Part shown: piece after piece, positions 34,169 through 44,965 of the stretch
Layout of the letters: each line of letters starts with the position of its first letter
Position numbering within the stretch: position 1 is the stretch's first letter
NCBI GenBank assembly: GCA_949152475.1
Contig: OX424570.1
Location: 17,604,694 to 17,668,693 of the forward strand
Length of the DNA stretch: 64,000 bases
DNA from: Terebella lapidaria
Lineage: Eukaryota > Annelida > Polychaeta > Terebellida > Terebellidae
Direction: 5' to 3'
Translations under genes and position numbers: made by a program
Notes under the pieces: model-generated
What the model was told of the DNA's origin: nothing
What the model saw: the letters and a program-made list of their open reading frames with translations, nothing else
The model's database searches: none

Positions 34169-35606
34169 CAAGAATCCTGGCTGTGCAGGGATGGCCCCAT
34201 TCCAGCACGCTGCGGATTTTTCCTCAGACTCGGAATTGGACCTTCCGGGAAGGCCGCAGGCCACCGATCCCTCTAACAACACAGCAGCCGGAGCAACAAG
34301 AGTTCACTCCCGCGCGAGGACCCGCCGCTACAGGCGTTGGCGTCTCGCATTCGAAACGGAGATGTGGCCCGGCTCCAGCGAGTCTTCCTCGAGTTCGGCG
34401 GTGTACTCCTCGTGGGTACCCTCCACGTCCTCGGGCGAGTCTGAGTATGAGCGGTCCTTGCCCCTTGTGGTGATGGCCGCTGCGGCGCAGCCGGACGTGT
34501 CGGATGAGGAGCCTAATTATCTAGGTGGCTACTCTCCGGCGCAGTTGGCTGCGAAGCAGAGAGCTGACAGTGCTCTGGCACCGGTAATTCAAGCCCTTGA
34601 GGCCGGCCAGAAACCCTCTGAGGATGAGCGGAAAACCTACAGGGAGGAGACCCAGTCTCTTATCTCCCAGTGGGAAAGACTCTCCTTGAGGGATGGCCTC
34701 TTGTACCGGCGCTATGAGCCACAAAGCCCACTGCCGCCTATATGGCAGTTGGTGCTTCTGGCGGAGCTGCGGAAAGAGGTGCTCCATCAGTTGCACGACC
34801 TCCGGGTGACCGGTCACTTGGGAATCCGGAGGACCGTCCATAGGCTACAACAGGGCTTTCACTGGCCTGGTAGCAGTTTGAACGTGCAACGATGGTGCGC
34901 AGCCTGCCCTCGGTGTCAAGCTCAGAAAGGAGTTCTGGCTCCTGGTCGCCATCCCTTAACCACGGTTAAGGCGGGCGCACCTTTTGATCGGATAGCCTTG
35001 GATATACTGGATACCTACCGGGTCACCCCACGTGGTTTCCGGTACATCCTGGTGATTTCCGACTATTTCACCAAATATACCGATGCCTACCCACTGCGCC
35101 GCCAGACTGCGGACGAGGTAGCTCGGTTGCTGGTGAATAGATGGGTGGTGTACCATGGTGTACCCAAGCAGGTACACTCGGATCAGGGCACGCAATTTGA
35201 ACGCAACCTGTTCCGGGGCCTAGCGCAGATGCTAGGCAGTACCAAGGTCCGGACCACCCCTTACAGGTCCCAGTCTGATGGCCAGGTCGAACGCTTCAAT
35301 CGATCGGTCCTCAATATGCTGGCGGCCTTCGTGAATGATCGTGCGAATGATTGGGATGACCACCTCCCGTATGTCTTAATGGCGTACCGGTCGTCGGTCC
35401 ACTCTTCGACCGGAGTTACTCTGCACGCGATGTTGTATGGCCAGGAGCTAAATCTGCCCGTGGATATCATGTATCCAACTGTGGCAGAGACCGGCGCAGT
35501 ACCCCAGTGCGGTCCGGAGTACGTCGAGTGGGTTCGCCGCGCCCTGGCGAACGCCCATGATTTCGCCCGAGCGCGCCTGGACAAGTCGGCCATCCGGCAG
35601 AAGTGA
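34169..35606 (+). pseudogene. pol: pol: linker and integrase core
   Basis: Continues the open frame from 33756 (616 codons in all). A low-complexity Ser-rich linker precedes the integrase zinc-binding region (LHQLHDLRVTGHLGIRRTV... WCAACPRC, HHCC type). The catalytic core follows with Asp in ALDILD, Asp in HSDQGTQFE and Glu in VERFNRS, in the correct order and spacing. The core appears intact. The frame ends at a single TGA (35604-35606) just after AIRQK, where retrotransposon 2 reads KMGYDAHAK. Confidence 0.9.
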
Positions 35607-36095
35607 GGCTATGATGCCCATGCCAAGGGTAGGACCGCTTTTGCAGAAGGCGACAAGGTGCGGTATTATTATCCACCGCTTAAGCAAGGCAACAAGTTTG
35701 CTAAGCCGTGGATAGGCCCGTTTACGGTACTTAAGAGGGTTACGGACCTGGACTACCGGATCCGTAGGGACTCCGACCCGGACAAGGTTCTGGTGGTTCA
35801 CATAGATAACCTGAAGAAGTATGAGGGCCCGCTTGTCATGGATCCGCTTGTACAAGATGCGGAACCGGATGATGCTCTTTTATTGGATCCGTCCGGTCAG
35901 CATCCGCGGACTCCAGACGAGTGTGTGCGCCGTATGGTGGGTCTTCCGAACCTCTCTGATCCGTCAGATGACGGTCCGGACGACTTAGAACCAGATCTCG
36001 GTGATCCGCAGGTACCCCCACTAGCTCCACCGCCTGCGGATGACGGGCGGCCACGCCGGAAACCTCGTGCACCAACCCGGTATGGGTGGGATTAA
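35607..36095 (+). pseudogene. pol: pol: integrase C-terminal domain after the TGA
   Basis: In frame with the upstream integrase across the TGA: GYDAHAKGRTAFAEGDKVRYYYPPL, then GPFTVLKRVTDLDYRIR, the GPY/F-type C-terminal module of gypsy integrases. An acidic, Pro-rich tail ends ...APTRYGWD at 36095. Only the one stop separates it from the core, so the inactivation is recent or, less likely, tolerated by readthrough. Confidence 0.85.
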
Positions 36096-36800
36096 CGTTC
36101 CGCCCATACGGATGCTTCTGCGGTATCCGTCTATCACACCAGGGATGGATTTTAGGTCGTTTCGTGAGGATCCGCATGACTTTCCTCCGTGAGCAGTCAC
36201 TTAGTGGCTATCTCCGGAGTTGAGGGTCTGCGGACATCTTTGCGTCGTAACGCCGCCGCTCCGCATTCGCCCTCCCGTAGTTTCCAGAGCCAGGGACGTG
36301 CGGATGGCCTGTCCGCGCATTGTGGATGGCTGTCCGGCGTAATCCGCACAACGGTTACACTGGCCGGACGAATTTACTGATCCGGCCGGACGCCCTTGGT
36401 CCCGGAACAGCTTCTTATGTGGCCAGACTGAGGTTGGGATTTACGTCCGCGACGGGAGAAGCGCCTTCCCACGGATTTGGGGAACTGGCTAATGGACGCG
36501 GGGATAGTGTCCGGACGTGCGGATTGACGTCCGCGGTTCGTCCGCGTGACTCGTCCGGCACTCCGGACGCTTTAAGATGACGCACTTCGGTGTAGTTATC
36601 CCCCGTGCGCCACTACTATCAGTGTTATAGTAGGTTAAGGTTTCTTGCGGCAGGAAACCGTTCACCATTATTTGTAATGGACCGGCTGTTAAGTCCGCGC
36701 GTGCGGACCAGCCGTGGTAGTGGGGGACGCTCATTTTCGTCCGGATCGCACCTCATAATACGCGGTCCGGACGGGATGACCGGATCCCCGGCCCCTTTCT
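36096..36800 (+). other. non-coding 3' region of retrotransposon 1, CCGGAC/TCCGCG rich
   Basis: No open frame continues pol. The sequence is dense in TCCGGACG and TCCGCG words on both strands (CGGAC seven times in 36181-36780). It ends at the purine-rich AAGAAGGGGG. Confidence 0.7.
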
Positions 36801-36810
36801 AAGAAGGGGG
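36801..36810 (+). promoter_or_regulatory. candidate polypurine tract AAGAAGGGGG
   Basis: The only good purine run near the 3' end, followed within 7 bp by TGTACATG (36817). If it is the true tract, the right LTR would run 36817-38789 (about 1973 bp) and the left LTR would be 5'-truncated. No purine tract precedes 38208. Confidence 0.5.
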
Positions 36811-36816
36811 TCGTAT

Positions 36817-38207
36817 TGTACATGCACAGCCACATACTTTGTGGCTTTTAATCCCTATCATTATCATTGGATAAGGTCAATATGCCAAACATATGGTGGG
36901 CGTTCGTCCTGGACTCCATCCGCGGGCACCTGTGGACGTCCGCCGGCTATTGATTTCACCATGTTAGGGATCCTCTAGATTGGGCACCGGCATGAAGAGT
37001 ACGTCCCCCTAGCCATAGATGCTAAGGCCCATGCCGGCTCCGCGTCTAATCTATTGGTTCCGCGTTCCGGTAGTCGTTCGGATAGGCTCTAGGTTGGACC
37101 GGACATAGCTCCGCGGTCGGGCTGTACGTTGGGGTTGCTAGTGGGCGCGTTGCAAACGCCCATAGGGCGCCCAATTGTCTGTCCGGCTGCCATGGGCACA
37201 TCCGATCGCCTTGTAAGCGGACCAGCGGCTATGGGGAGTGGTTTTGTTTATTTTCCATCTCATGTTATAATTTATTGAGTGGATTATATAAGCCACAAGT
37301 GTGCGGCATGTCTCTGGAGAATTCCGTTCTTGCTCATTTAATAACACAAATGAGACAAGTTTGTGAAATTTCCTTTCCGGTGCAGTAGAGGGGTGTAAGG
37401 AATTGCGTTAATTTTGACAGTGACGGTGTGATGTGAATATCCGAAAAGACTGGAGAATAACAATTTATTGTTGTTTTCGTCTGACATATTCGTACCAGCC
37501 ACAAGTTAGTGGTTACTGTCAATTTTAAGCCCAATTTCTACCTTGCTGGGGTGATTAATTTCACGTCATTTACCGCCAATGCGGAAGCTATAGCTAATGA
37601 CTGATTTTAATTACTGTATGATATTTGCGAGGTCCCCCAGGATAGAAATGTGCATTTTCTACCCGTATACATGGAGTGTGAGGAGTCACCGGAGGGAAAT
37701 GATTGCACCTGCATGAGTTATAGTGCTGGTATTCTGATCTGGGCAGTGTGTCGTTATGACCGGGGACAGAAGTCTACAGCGACGCCGCGTGCACTACTGT
37801 GCGTGCAGAATAGCTGGCGATATTTGTACTGACGACCGGTATGCCATTAAGACATACGGGAGTGTTTTTGCCAGTTGTAAATTCCCCGGGCTGGCCGAGT
37901 TGGGGATGTGCGGGTGGACGGGTGTCTACATGTGTTTGTGGATGTCTGTCTATCTGCGCGTCTCTACACTGGCCTGCTGGGTTGCAGTGTACAGATACTG
38001 GCAGTCAGCGCGGCTTGCTGCGTTGGCATTGATAGCTGTCTGCGACAGCTGTCCGCAGGTGTATGTATGTCTGTCAGGCGTACGTATGTCCGTGCGGACG
38101 AGCCGGAGTCGCTTCGGCGGCTCCACCCTGCCTCAGATCCGTCCTGCGGGTCTGGGGTGCCGGTCAATAGGGCCGCCGGCAACACTTTTTAGAGGTACTA
38201 CCACTTT
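36817..38207 (+). other. non-coding region before the repeated part of the right LTR
   Basis: No supported coding region. It is either the 3' untranslated region or the U3 part of a longer LTR. It contains at 37831-37862 a 32-bp antisense copy (one mismatch) of the integrase region 35364-35395. Confidence 0.6.
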
Positions 38208-38789
38208 TGATCATGCTGCGCGTGCTGTCTCTTGTTTGTGGTGTATTATATATACACTGGAAGCTACTCGATCGAGGAGATTGTCCGAGAGAGAGTGTCG
38301 GGACAGCACGCAAGCTCGCCATGAGCTTTGCGTCCCTGTTTCGCGAGTAGAGGCCCCGTGGGGGCCCTGGGGACAATTTCCATTGGGAGGCCCGGGCTGG
38401 AGGAGACGAGTTGCTGACTCGGGGGCGCAAGCCCTGTGGATCGCCAGTTCTCCTCCTTCCCGGGACGACGTGATGTAGGCTCTGGCAGACCGTCGGGCTG
38501 GTGCAGAGTTCTATCTCTGCAACAGTGCCGTCAGCGAGTCCGGAGAGCAATATGCCCATGTGTACGAGTTCCTGGGGCCGCTCCCATGGCCTCTCGGGCT
38601 CTACACACGGCTACATTGCCATTATGATGTATAATGCATGTAATATGTGATGATGTTGATGATGATGATGATGTGTTGTACTATGTGGTGATGTATGAGA
38701 TCCGGGCTCGTTCCGGACGGACTGGTACCTGGTTGGGAGACCTGTAGGGTAACCCCCGGGCGCTCTGTACTGGGCGTCCGAACGTTACA
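38208..38789 (+). repeat. 3' LTR of retrotransposon 1
   Basis: Matches the 5' LTR with a modest number of substitutions and one net base difference in length. TATA word and (GAT)n tract as in the left copy. Followed directly by TTATTATAATATACC of the inverted-repeat element. Confidence 0.9.
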
Positions 38790-39898
38790 TTATTATAATA
38801 TACCGAATGTCTGATTTGATAAAACGTCATTGACGAATGATGCTGCCGGTTAGTATTATATAAATACAACCCTGTATGTATATTGGTATAGCGGATTTTT
38901 CCCCGAGGGAGAGATTGCTGCCCGAGGCGTTAGCCGAGGGTGGTAATGTCTCACGAGGGGAATAATCTGCGGTACCAATTTATCACATGCTATGATTTTA
39001 TCTTAAACTACAAACAGTGGGAACACACAGTGATTTCTGACAGTGTGATAACCTTTGCCGGAAACATCATGTTTGCACTATTTTTTTCTTCACATTTTTG
39101 CTTCACATTGCACATATATTCACATTTCACATGCACTTGCCTGAGTGCGTTTTGGTTTGAAATAACAATGAAAACACGAGTGTTATGACGTCATAATGAA
39201 ACACCACGCTCTTCAGTCTTAGTTACATATAACCATGCAGAGAACGTACAACCACCGTGACGTCATAATACAAAGTACTTGACGACCCGGTGATCTGCAT
39301 TGTTTATACTATTTCCTAGCAACGCGCATGTCGTTCACGGGTCAGTGGGAGGGGTCCTTGAGTACAATCAAAGATTGTAAGAAGTTCTCACAATATTTGA
39401 TACAATTCCAATTCAATTTACAGTGGTTGGGTTTTCAGATATTTAAGAATCATAAATTCATAACATGTGATAAAAACAAAACCTGTTTCGTGTGTTTTCC
39501 AGCACACGGGAAAGATAGAGTTTGAACTGGCAGAAGAACATCAGAAAGCACTCGACCTTCGGTCTCGTGCTCTCTTGTATTCTTCCGCCAGTTCAAACTC
39601 TATCTTTCCCGTGTGCTGGAAAACACACGAAACAGGTTTTGTTTTTATCACATGTTATGAATTTATGATTCATAAAAAAACACACTGGAAAACACACTCA
39701 CCTAGTTTTGTCATTATACATACAGGGTTGTATTTATTATATTGTACCGAATGTTTGTTTACATGGGGTATAATATATCAAATTACCAACCGATTAGTAT
39801 ATCGTTTATTGCGATCAGCTCCAGCAGAGCGTACTACTTCACGTGTATTGGCCAATCACGGAGCCTGATTCTTACATGAGCTATAATATTTATATAAT
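38790..39898. mobile_element. right fragments of the inverted-repeat DNA element
   Basis: 38795-38860 is the inverse of 29570-29640 (TTGATAAAACGTCATTGA...GATGCTGCCGGTTAGTAT). 38880-38960 repeats 29790-29880 in direct orientation (GCCCGAGGCGTTAGCCGAGGGTGGTAA). 39720-39895 is the inverse of the left terminal unit, ending ...CTTACATGAGCTATAATA. A large hairpin lies inside (39447-39671). Non-coding. Confidence 0.7.
39447..39671. repeat. 225-bp near-perfect hairpin
   Basis: Arm 39447 to about 39537 is the inverse of about 39582 to 39671, with one substitution and a small difference at the inner end. The 44-nt centre still contains AGCAC..GACC TTC GGTC..GTGCT, which also pairs. So the whole segment can fold as one long stem. 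Confidence 0.9.
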
Positions 39899-40536
39899 TG
39901 TAGAATATTTATGACTGTAATGGCCCGAAACCCCTCCCTGACACATTCTCCCACTCGACATACACGGCACAGATTCATCACATGACTTCATACTTACTTA
40001 CCTTACGTCACCGGGCATGCACCATCCAAGCACCGCACCTACATGTAAACAACTCTGCTCACGCTATCACTTCCCACATTCCCTCCAATCACAACATTTT
40101 CAGACATAAAGCCCCGCCTACACAGACATGACATCACTTTCCCGCCATTTTCATGAACACCTGCCACACAACGCGGGAAAACCCTGACACACATTATAAA
40201 CTCGGCCTGCGCTTCCCCGCTTTTTAGGGAGTTCTCAAATAGTTGTTGAAGAGAGAAGACGTGTTACAAGAAAATATAATATAGAGAGGTACATTACAGA
40301 AGATTGTGATAAGAAGAGTTAATATCGGACTATATTCAAAACATCGGACTTTATATCAGGATCACAAATAAATGTGTGAGCGACCGTGATCGTCATCGGA
40401 CTTTAATCATCCAAATAAACTTGGATTATCATTGAGATTACGTCGGACTTCTTGTTTGTGTGATATGCACAACATACATTGCACTATTCGATCGGTGGGC
40501 GTAATAGCCGCCCGAAGAATTCGCTATTCCGTCACA
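39899..40536 (+). repeat. 5' LTR of retrotransposon 2
   Basis: 638 bp. TATAAA at 40195-40200. AATAAA words near 40367 and 40415. Contains four TCGGACT words between 40325 and 40450. A block at about 40228-40290 differs completely from the 3' LTR, while both sides of the block are almost identical. Confidence 0.9.
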
Positions 40537-40537
40537 T

Positions 40538-40555
40538 TGGTGCCGTGACCAGGAT
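40538..40555 (+). promoter_or_regulatory. primer-binding site, TGGTGCCGTGACCAGGAT
   Basis: One base after the LTR and identical to that of retrotransposon 1. Confidence 0.85.
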
Positions 40556-40605
40556 AGCGAAGGCCAGTTCTCGGCTTACGAACTATCCCGACCTACGAAC
40601 TTTCC

Positions 40606-42890
40606 ATGAACACCCAATCTACGATCCGGAACCTGATCGGACCAAGCCCGGAAGATGAGGTGACGATGAATCCGGTCCCGCCGAACCAGCGACCCTCACG
40701 ACCAAGGTCAGTGGCGATGAGTGATACTGTTACGCTATCGCAAGTGCAACCGCCAAACGAACTATACGAACTATCATCGGCGGCATCCGTAGAGTACATG
40801 CCGGACTGGATGCGAGCCGATAGCAACCTCGAAGAACTGTTGGACGGTGATCCGTTCATGCCGAAGCGCACAGTGACAGAAATTCTCGACGCGCATGCGC
40901 GGTCGTACAACGCAACGCCTGCCGGACCGCCAGCCTGTTACCGACCCGCTACCTAAGTCGGTGAGTGTACGCCCTACGAACTATGACAATTCAATGTTAG
41001 CGCACCCGCCAAGTCGGTCGCGCATCCAACAATGGGCGCACGAATCGGATGCCCCAGTTGAACTGTATCCGCGACACGACGTTGTGACGTCGCGCCCGTC
41101 GGTAACGATAAATATGCCGACGCAACTCGACCAGACCCCGCCAGTGTATTCAAGAGCACCGGTCGAACCAGTCGTGATGGGAGAGCTGCCGGATGTTCAC
41201 CTGCCGAACCGGAGGAGACCCGCCACGGAGAGCACCCCTGCGCCTGCCGTCAGACCCGACGCTGCACAGTCGAACGTCCCGCCGGCGCGATTTCAAGCAC
41301 CTGCGCCGAGATTGGAGGTCCGATATATCAGCGACACCAGCGATCGCCGACCATGCAACATCGGAGTACCGATCTCCGACACCAGCGAAAATACGCACCC
41401 CGCGTATCTACCACCATCGGTAGCCAACATCGGACCACCGATCGTTGGACCAGCGCTCCATGCGGAACATCCCGCTGCACGCGGCTACATGTTGAACCCT
41501 GGAAATGCGGTGCCCATGCACAATCATGGGGGAGTAGCTGTACCAAACCATGGAATACCAGCGCGCGGTGTACCTGTGTACAATCATGGAATAGTGCCCA
41601 ATAGTGGGATTGTTCCACAGAACCCTGGAGTAGCAGTTCCAAGTGTGTTTGCTCTCGGGTCGGGATATCAGCTCCCGCCAATGTCGCACCCAACTCCGTC
41701 ATACGGAATTCCGGAAATGTCACCGCCATACAGACCGGTCTCTCAAACCGCGCCATTGCCAAACCACACTGGCTACCCGGCCGCACCCGACGGCACACCA
41801 CAGGTCGTACCGGTCTCCACGACCACTGCCGCACCGACTACGAAGGTCGCGCCGCCGAACCTCGCCATTTCTACGACGGCCGCCAGTGCTACGACAGCGG
41901 AATCGCAGGGGCCCATTGTTCCGACATCAGCGCTGAACCCTGCCAAGCCAGCATAGTGGCGAGCAACGTTCAAGGAGGGTAACTTGAACCAATACCTCCG
42001 CAGCTTCGAACAGTTTACGGCTGCCTTTACGTACACGGACTTAAACAAAACTACGACATTCCGTAGTACGCTACGCGGACGAGCGGAAGCAATTGCCCTG
42101 GACATTCCGTTCAACACGCCTTGGGATGAGTTCAAGCGTCGTCTCCTGGAAGGGTGGGAGCCCACGGCCCGCCGTCAGTCGAAACGTGACGATTTTCCAT
42201 TCTTGAAACGTGAACGGAAAGAGGATGCCGAACATTTCCTCGAACGGTTACAAGCCATAGCGGAACAGGTGTTTGATGAGGTCATGCCTGAGTTCCCCCA
42301 ATGAACTGTTATTTTGCAACTTGTCAATGGTCAGCCTGACCATATTGCGGATAGACTTTGTGTGTTGACATTCACTTCGTACAGCGACGCACTCACGGCT
42401 GTACTAAAAGCGGAGAGTCGACAACAGCGGACCAAGAGAGATCGACCACACGGTACCCGCCGAGCGGACGCCACGTACCACGGGTACGCCGAGGAAGGAG
42501 AGGTGGATAACGAACTCTCTTGTGCAGTCGGACAGTTAAGCCATTGGGACACGCCAACCCCCGAGCAGGTCGCTGCATATTACGAACATTCCATCCCTTC
42601 CTGTTCTCGCGAATGGGTTGCGGAAGCATTCCAGTGCGCTATAAGTGATGAACACGGACAATATGGTGAAGACGCACTGTACTCTGTCCTACGAGCCACC
42701 GCTCAAGCTCGTGGAGACCGTCTTACGCCTCAAGGTCGAACTGAAATATGTTTCTTCTGTAAGAAACCGGGACACAGGTGGATATGGTGTTTCCGGTTGA
42801 AGGACATACTGGTACGAAAAGGAATAAAACCGTTCCTGCCACGCTCTGGCGCAAATCGGAATACGGACAGATCGGTATACCGAACTCGAA
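40606..42890 (+). pseudogene. gag: gag of retrotransposon 2
   Basis: It starts MNTQSTIRNLIGPSPEDE in one frame and passes near 40900-40950 into a second frame that stays usable to 42890. That frame is interrupted by TAG at 41954 and TGA at 42302. A long Pro-rich, low-complexity region (about 350 residues, many VPNHG/VYNHG-like repeats) is followed by a capsid-type segment (WRATFKEGNLNQYLRSFEQF, FRSTLRGRAEAIALDIP, WDEFKRRLLEGWEP). A CX2CX4HX4C zinc knuckle, CFFCKKPGHRWIWC, lies near 42750-42791. This is the normal gypsy gag order with an unusually long Pro-rich N-terminal part. Two nonsense mutations and one shift make it non-functional as read. Confidence 0.85.
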
Positions 42891-42968
42891 CTCTCAGCCA
42901 ACGGCTACGACGCCGCCGGCCCAGCCACCACCACAGGCCAGGCCGTCACACTAAGGGAGGAAGGAACT

Positions 42969-43660
42969 GTGGAGCAAGGACCTTCTGTTAACCCGAGCCA
43001 TGCTCAAAGCTCCACACCAGTGGTCGTATCCACAGCTACGAACACGACGCCATCCAAGCCGGCGCCAACGTCACCGGGCCTTCCGCTCCATGAAGGAGTG
43101 TGCGCCAAGTGTGCTACGTCGACTTCAAGTGCGGAATCCCTCCACGAAGGGGTGTCCGAACCATTGCCGCGCAGGCCACCACGGACTAATCGTCACGAAG
43201 GGGTGTCGTCGTGCACCGCCGGCGATACGGGAACAGACTCTATGTCCGAGATCGAATGGGTGTCGGATGAGGGAGGCTTCTACGCTTTTCCATCGGGACC
43301 CGAAACCAAGCCGGGGAGACTGAAACTCCCGCTCCTGCCGCCTGAGGAGGATCTCGACGGACCGCTCGTCATCAGTCGTAGTCGGGCTGCCCATGAGTGC
43401 TGGAAGTTACCGGCACGTGTCGGAAAATGAACTTTCAAAGCAGTGATGGACTCAGGAGCGCAGATTTCTCTGCTCCGACGGGACTTGTTATGACACGTGC
43501 CCGCCGAACAGCGTACTCTACGGCCGACTATGGCGACTATTCGGGATGTCAACGGAGACTCCAGCCCGATCGACGGACTTCTGGACCTTACGCTCAAGGT
43601 CGGAACGAAAGAAATGACAGTGACATTTTGTGTAGCAGCAATGTGTAGCAATGTTTTTGT
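42969..43660 (+). pseudogene. pol: pol N-terminus and aspartic protease of retrotransposon 2
   Basis: One frame reads a Ser/Pro-rich lead with three LHEGV-like repeats, an acidic patch, then KLPARVGK and a TGA (43428-43430). Beyond it, in the same frame, TFKAVMDSGAQISLLRRDL carries the protease active-site triplet DSGA at about 43449-43460. A second TGA follows at 43491. Then comes ATIRDVNGDSSPIDGLLDLTLKVG, as expected for the protease body. A small duplication of TGTAGCAGCAATG (43631-43672) shifts the frame before RT. Role when intact: cleavage of the Gag-Pol polyprotein. Confidence 0.75.
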
Positions 43661-43681
43661 GTAGCAGCAATTCATGACGAA

Positions 43682-44965
43682 ATGATTTTGGGCATGAATT
43701 TCTTCCGACAAACGAAAGCTATCGTCAACTACGGCGAAGGAACTGTCGAAATTGACAAAGAAATCTTGTTTGCATACAAGGACTTCGAAGCTAATGTCGT
43801 ACGCATGGCTGTACGTCAAGCAGTTACGGTACCGCCACGCAGCGAGGCCGTAGTCGAACTTGTGCCGACCTCAAAGGTCAGGGTGCGCCAACACCCTCGG
43901 CTTATCCAACCCATGACGAACTTTCCTGAGGAAACGGACTTGATTATGGGTCGCACATTGACCTCATTGAACCGGAAGTGTGTTAAGGTGACTGTGGTGA
44001 ACCCCGCGGATACGGGCGTAACTCTGACCCGCTCAGACCCGGTAGCCATAGCGAGCCCAGTTGACAGTATTGTGGGCGCTCTGCCGAAATCGGGAGAAGA
44101 ACCCGAGGTTCCCCATACGAACACTAACCATTACGAGGACCTCCCGTCACACCTACGGGAGATGGTAGATCGTGCCGGACTTGCGCCGGAACAGCAGCGG
44201 TGTTGTGCCAACTTGGTGTATCGGTACAGAGACACTTTCATGTACCCCGACGGACAGATCGGACGGACGCATGTAGTACAGCATCGGATCGATACGGGTA
44301 CAAGTGCCCTGATTCATCAGCGACAATGCCGCGTACCCCAAGCGCAACAACACATCATAGATGAGGAAGTTGATAAAATGTTGCGACTTGGATGCATCGA
44401 ACCGTCGGAATCGCCATGGAGTTCACAAGTGGTGTTGGTACGAAAGAAAAACGGACAGGTACGATTCTGTGTGGACTATCGTCTGCTCAATGACGTAACA
44501 CGGAAAGATTCGTACCCTCTTCCGAACATTCAAGACACGCATGACGCACTCGCTGGAACGAACTACTTCTCGGCAAACTACCACAGGAGGTTCATAAAGG
44601 ACTATGCAGAAATTGCGGAACCCTTAATCGCACTCACCCGGGGTGAATGTCGCTTCACGTGGGGATCACCCCAACAGAACGCCTTTCGGAGGCTCCAAAA
44701 CGCGCTCATCAAGGCCCCCAAGCTCGCCCATCCATCACAGGACGAGGACGACTACTTTATCCTTGATACGGACGCTAGCGGTTATGCCATCGGAGGCGCG
44801 CTTTCACAGCGTGTCAATGGAAAGGAGATCCCGATCGGCTTCGCAAGCAAGACGCTATCCCGCATGCAACGGAATTATTGTACAACCTATAGAGAACTGT
44901 TGGCTGTTGTTGAAATGATTCAGCATTACCGACATTATTTGTGGGGACACAGATTCCTGTTGTGA
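43682..44965 (+). pseudogene. pol: pol: RT with catalytic core deleted, and RNase H
   Basis: Open for 427 codons. After ILGMNFF (protease end) comes a long lead-in, then RT blocks SPWSSQVVLVRKKNGQVRFCVDYRLLNDVTRKDSYPLP and HDALAGTNYFSAN. The sequence then jumps in frame to YHRRFIKDYAEIAEPL of the connection domain. Compared with retrotransposon 1, about 450 bp are missing, including the ALDL Asp, MPFGLCNAP and YIDD blocks, so there is no polymerase active site. RNase H begins with DTDASGYAIGGALSQ and YCTTYRELLAVVEM, and is interrupted by TGA (44963-44965) at the position of an Arg in retrotransposon 1 (RLRTDHSS). Confidence 0.9.

Larger units (their letters stand above)
30055..38789 (+). mobile_element. 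Ty3/gypsy retrotransposon 1 (degraded)
   Basis: It is bounded by near-identical direct repeats, 30055-30637 (583 bp) and 38208-38789 (582 bp), each starting TGATCATG and ending GTTACA. In order it contains the primer-binding site, a frame-broken gag, RT-RNaseH duplicated in tandem, integrase, a C-terminal tail, a long non-coding region and the right LTR. The protease and most of the gag zinc-knuckle region are missing. The bases next to the two LTRs (TGGTT and TTATT) do not match, so no target duplication is visible. GC content is clearly above that of the flanks. Confidence 0.9.

Noticed and set aside
35604..35606. Programmed readthrough or recoding of TGA in integrase
   Set aside because: No flanking signal was seen. 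Other interrupting stops in the same elements fit simple CpG decay.
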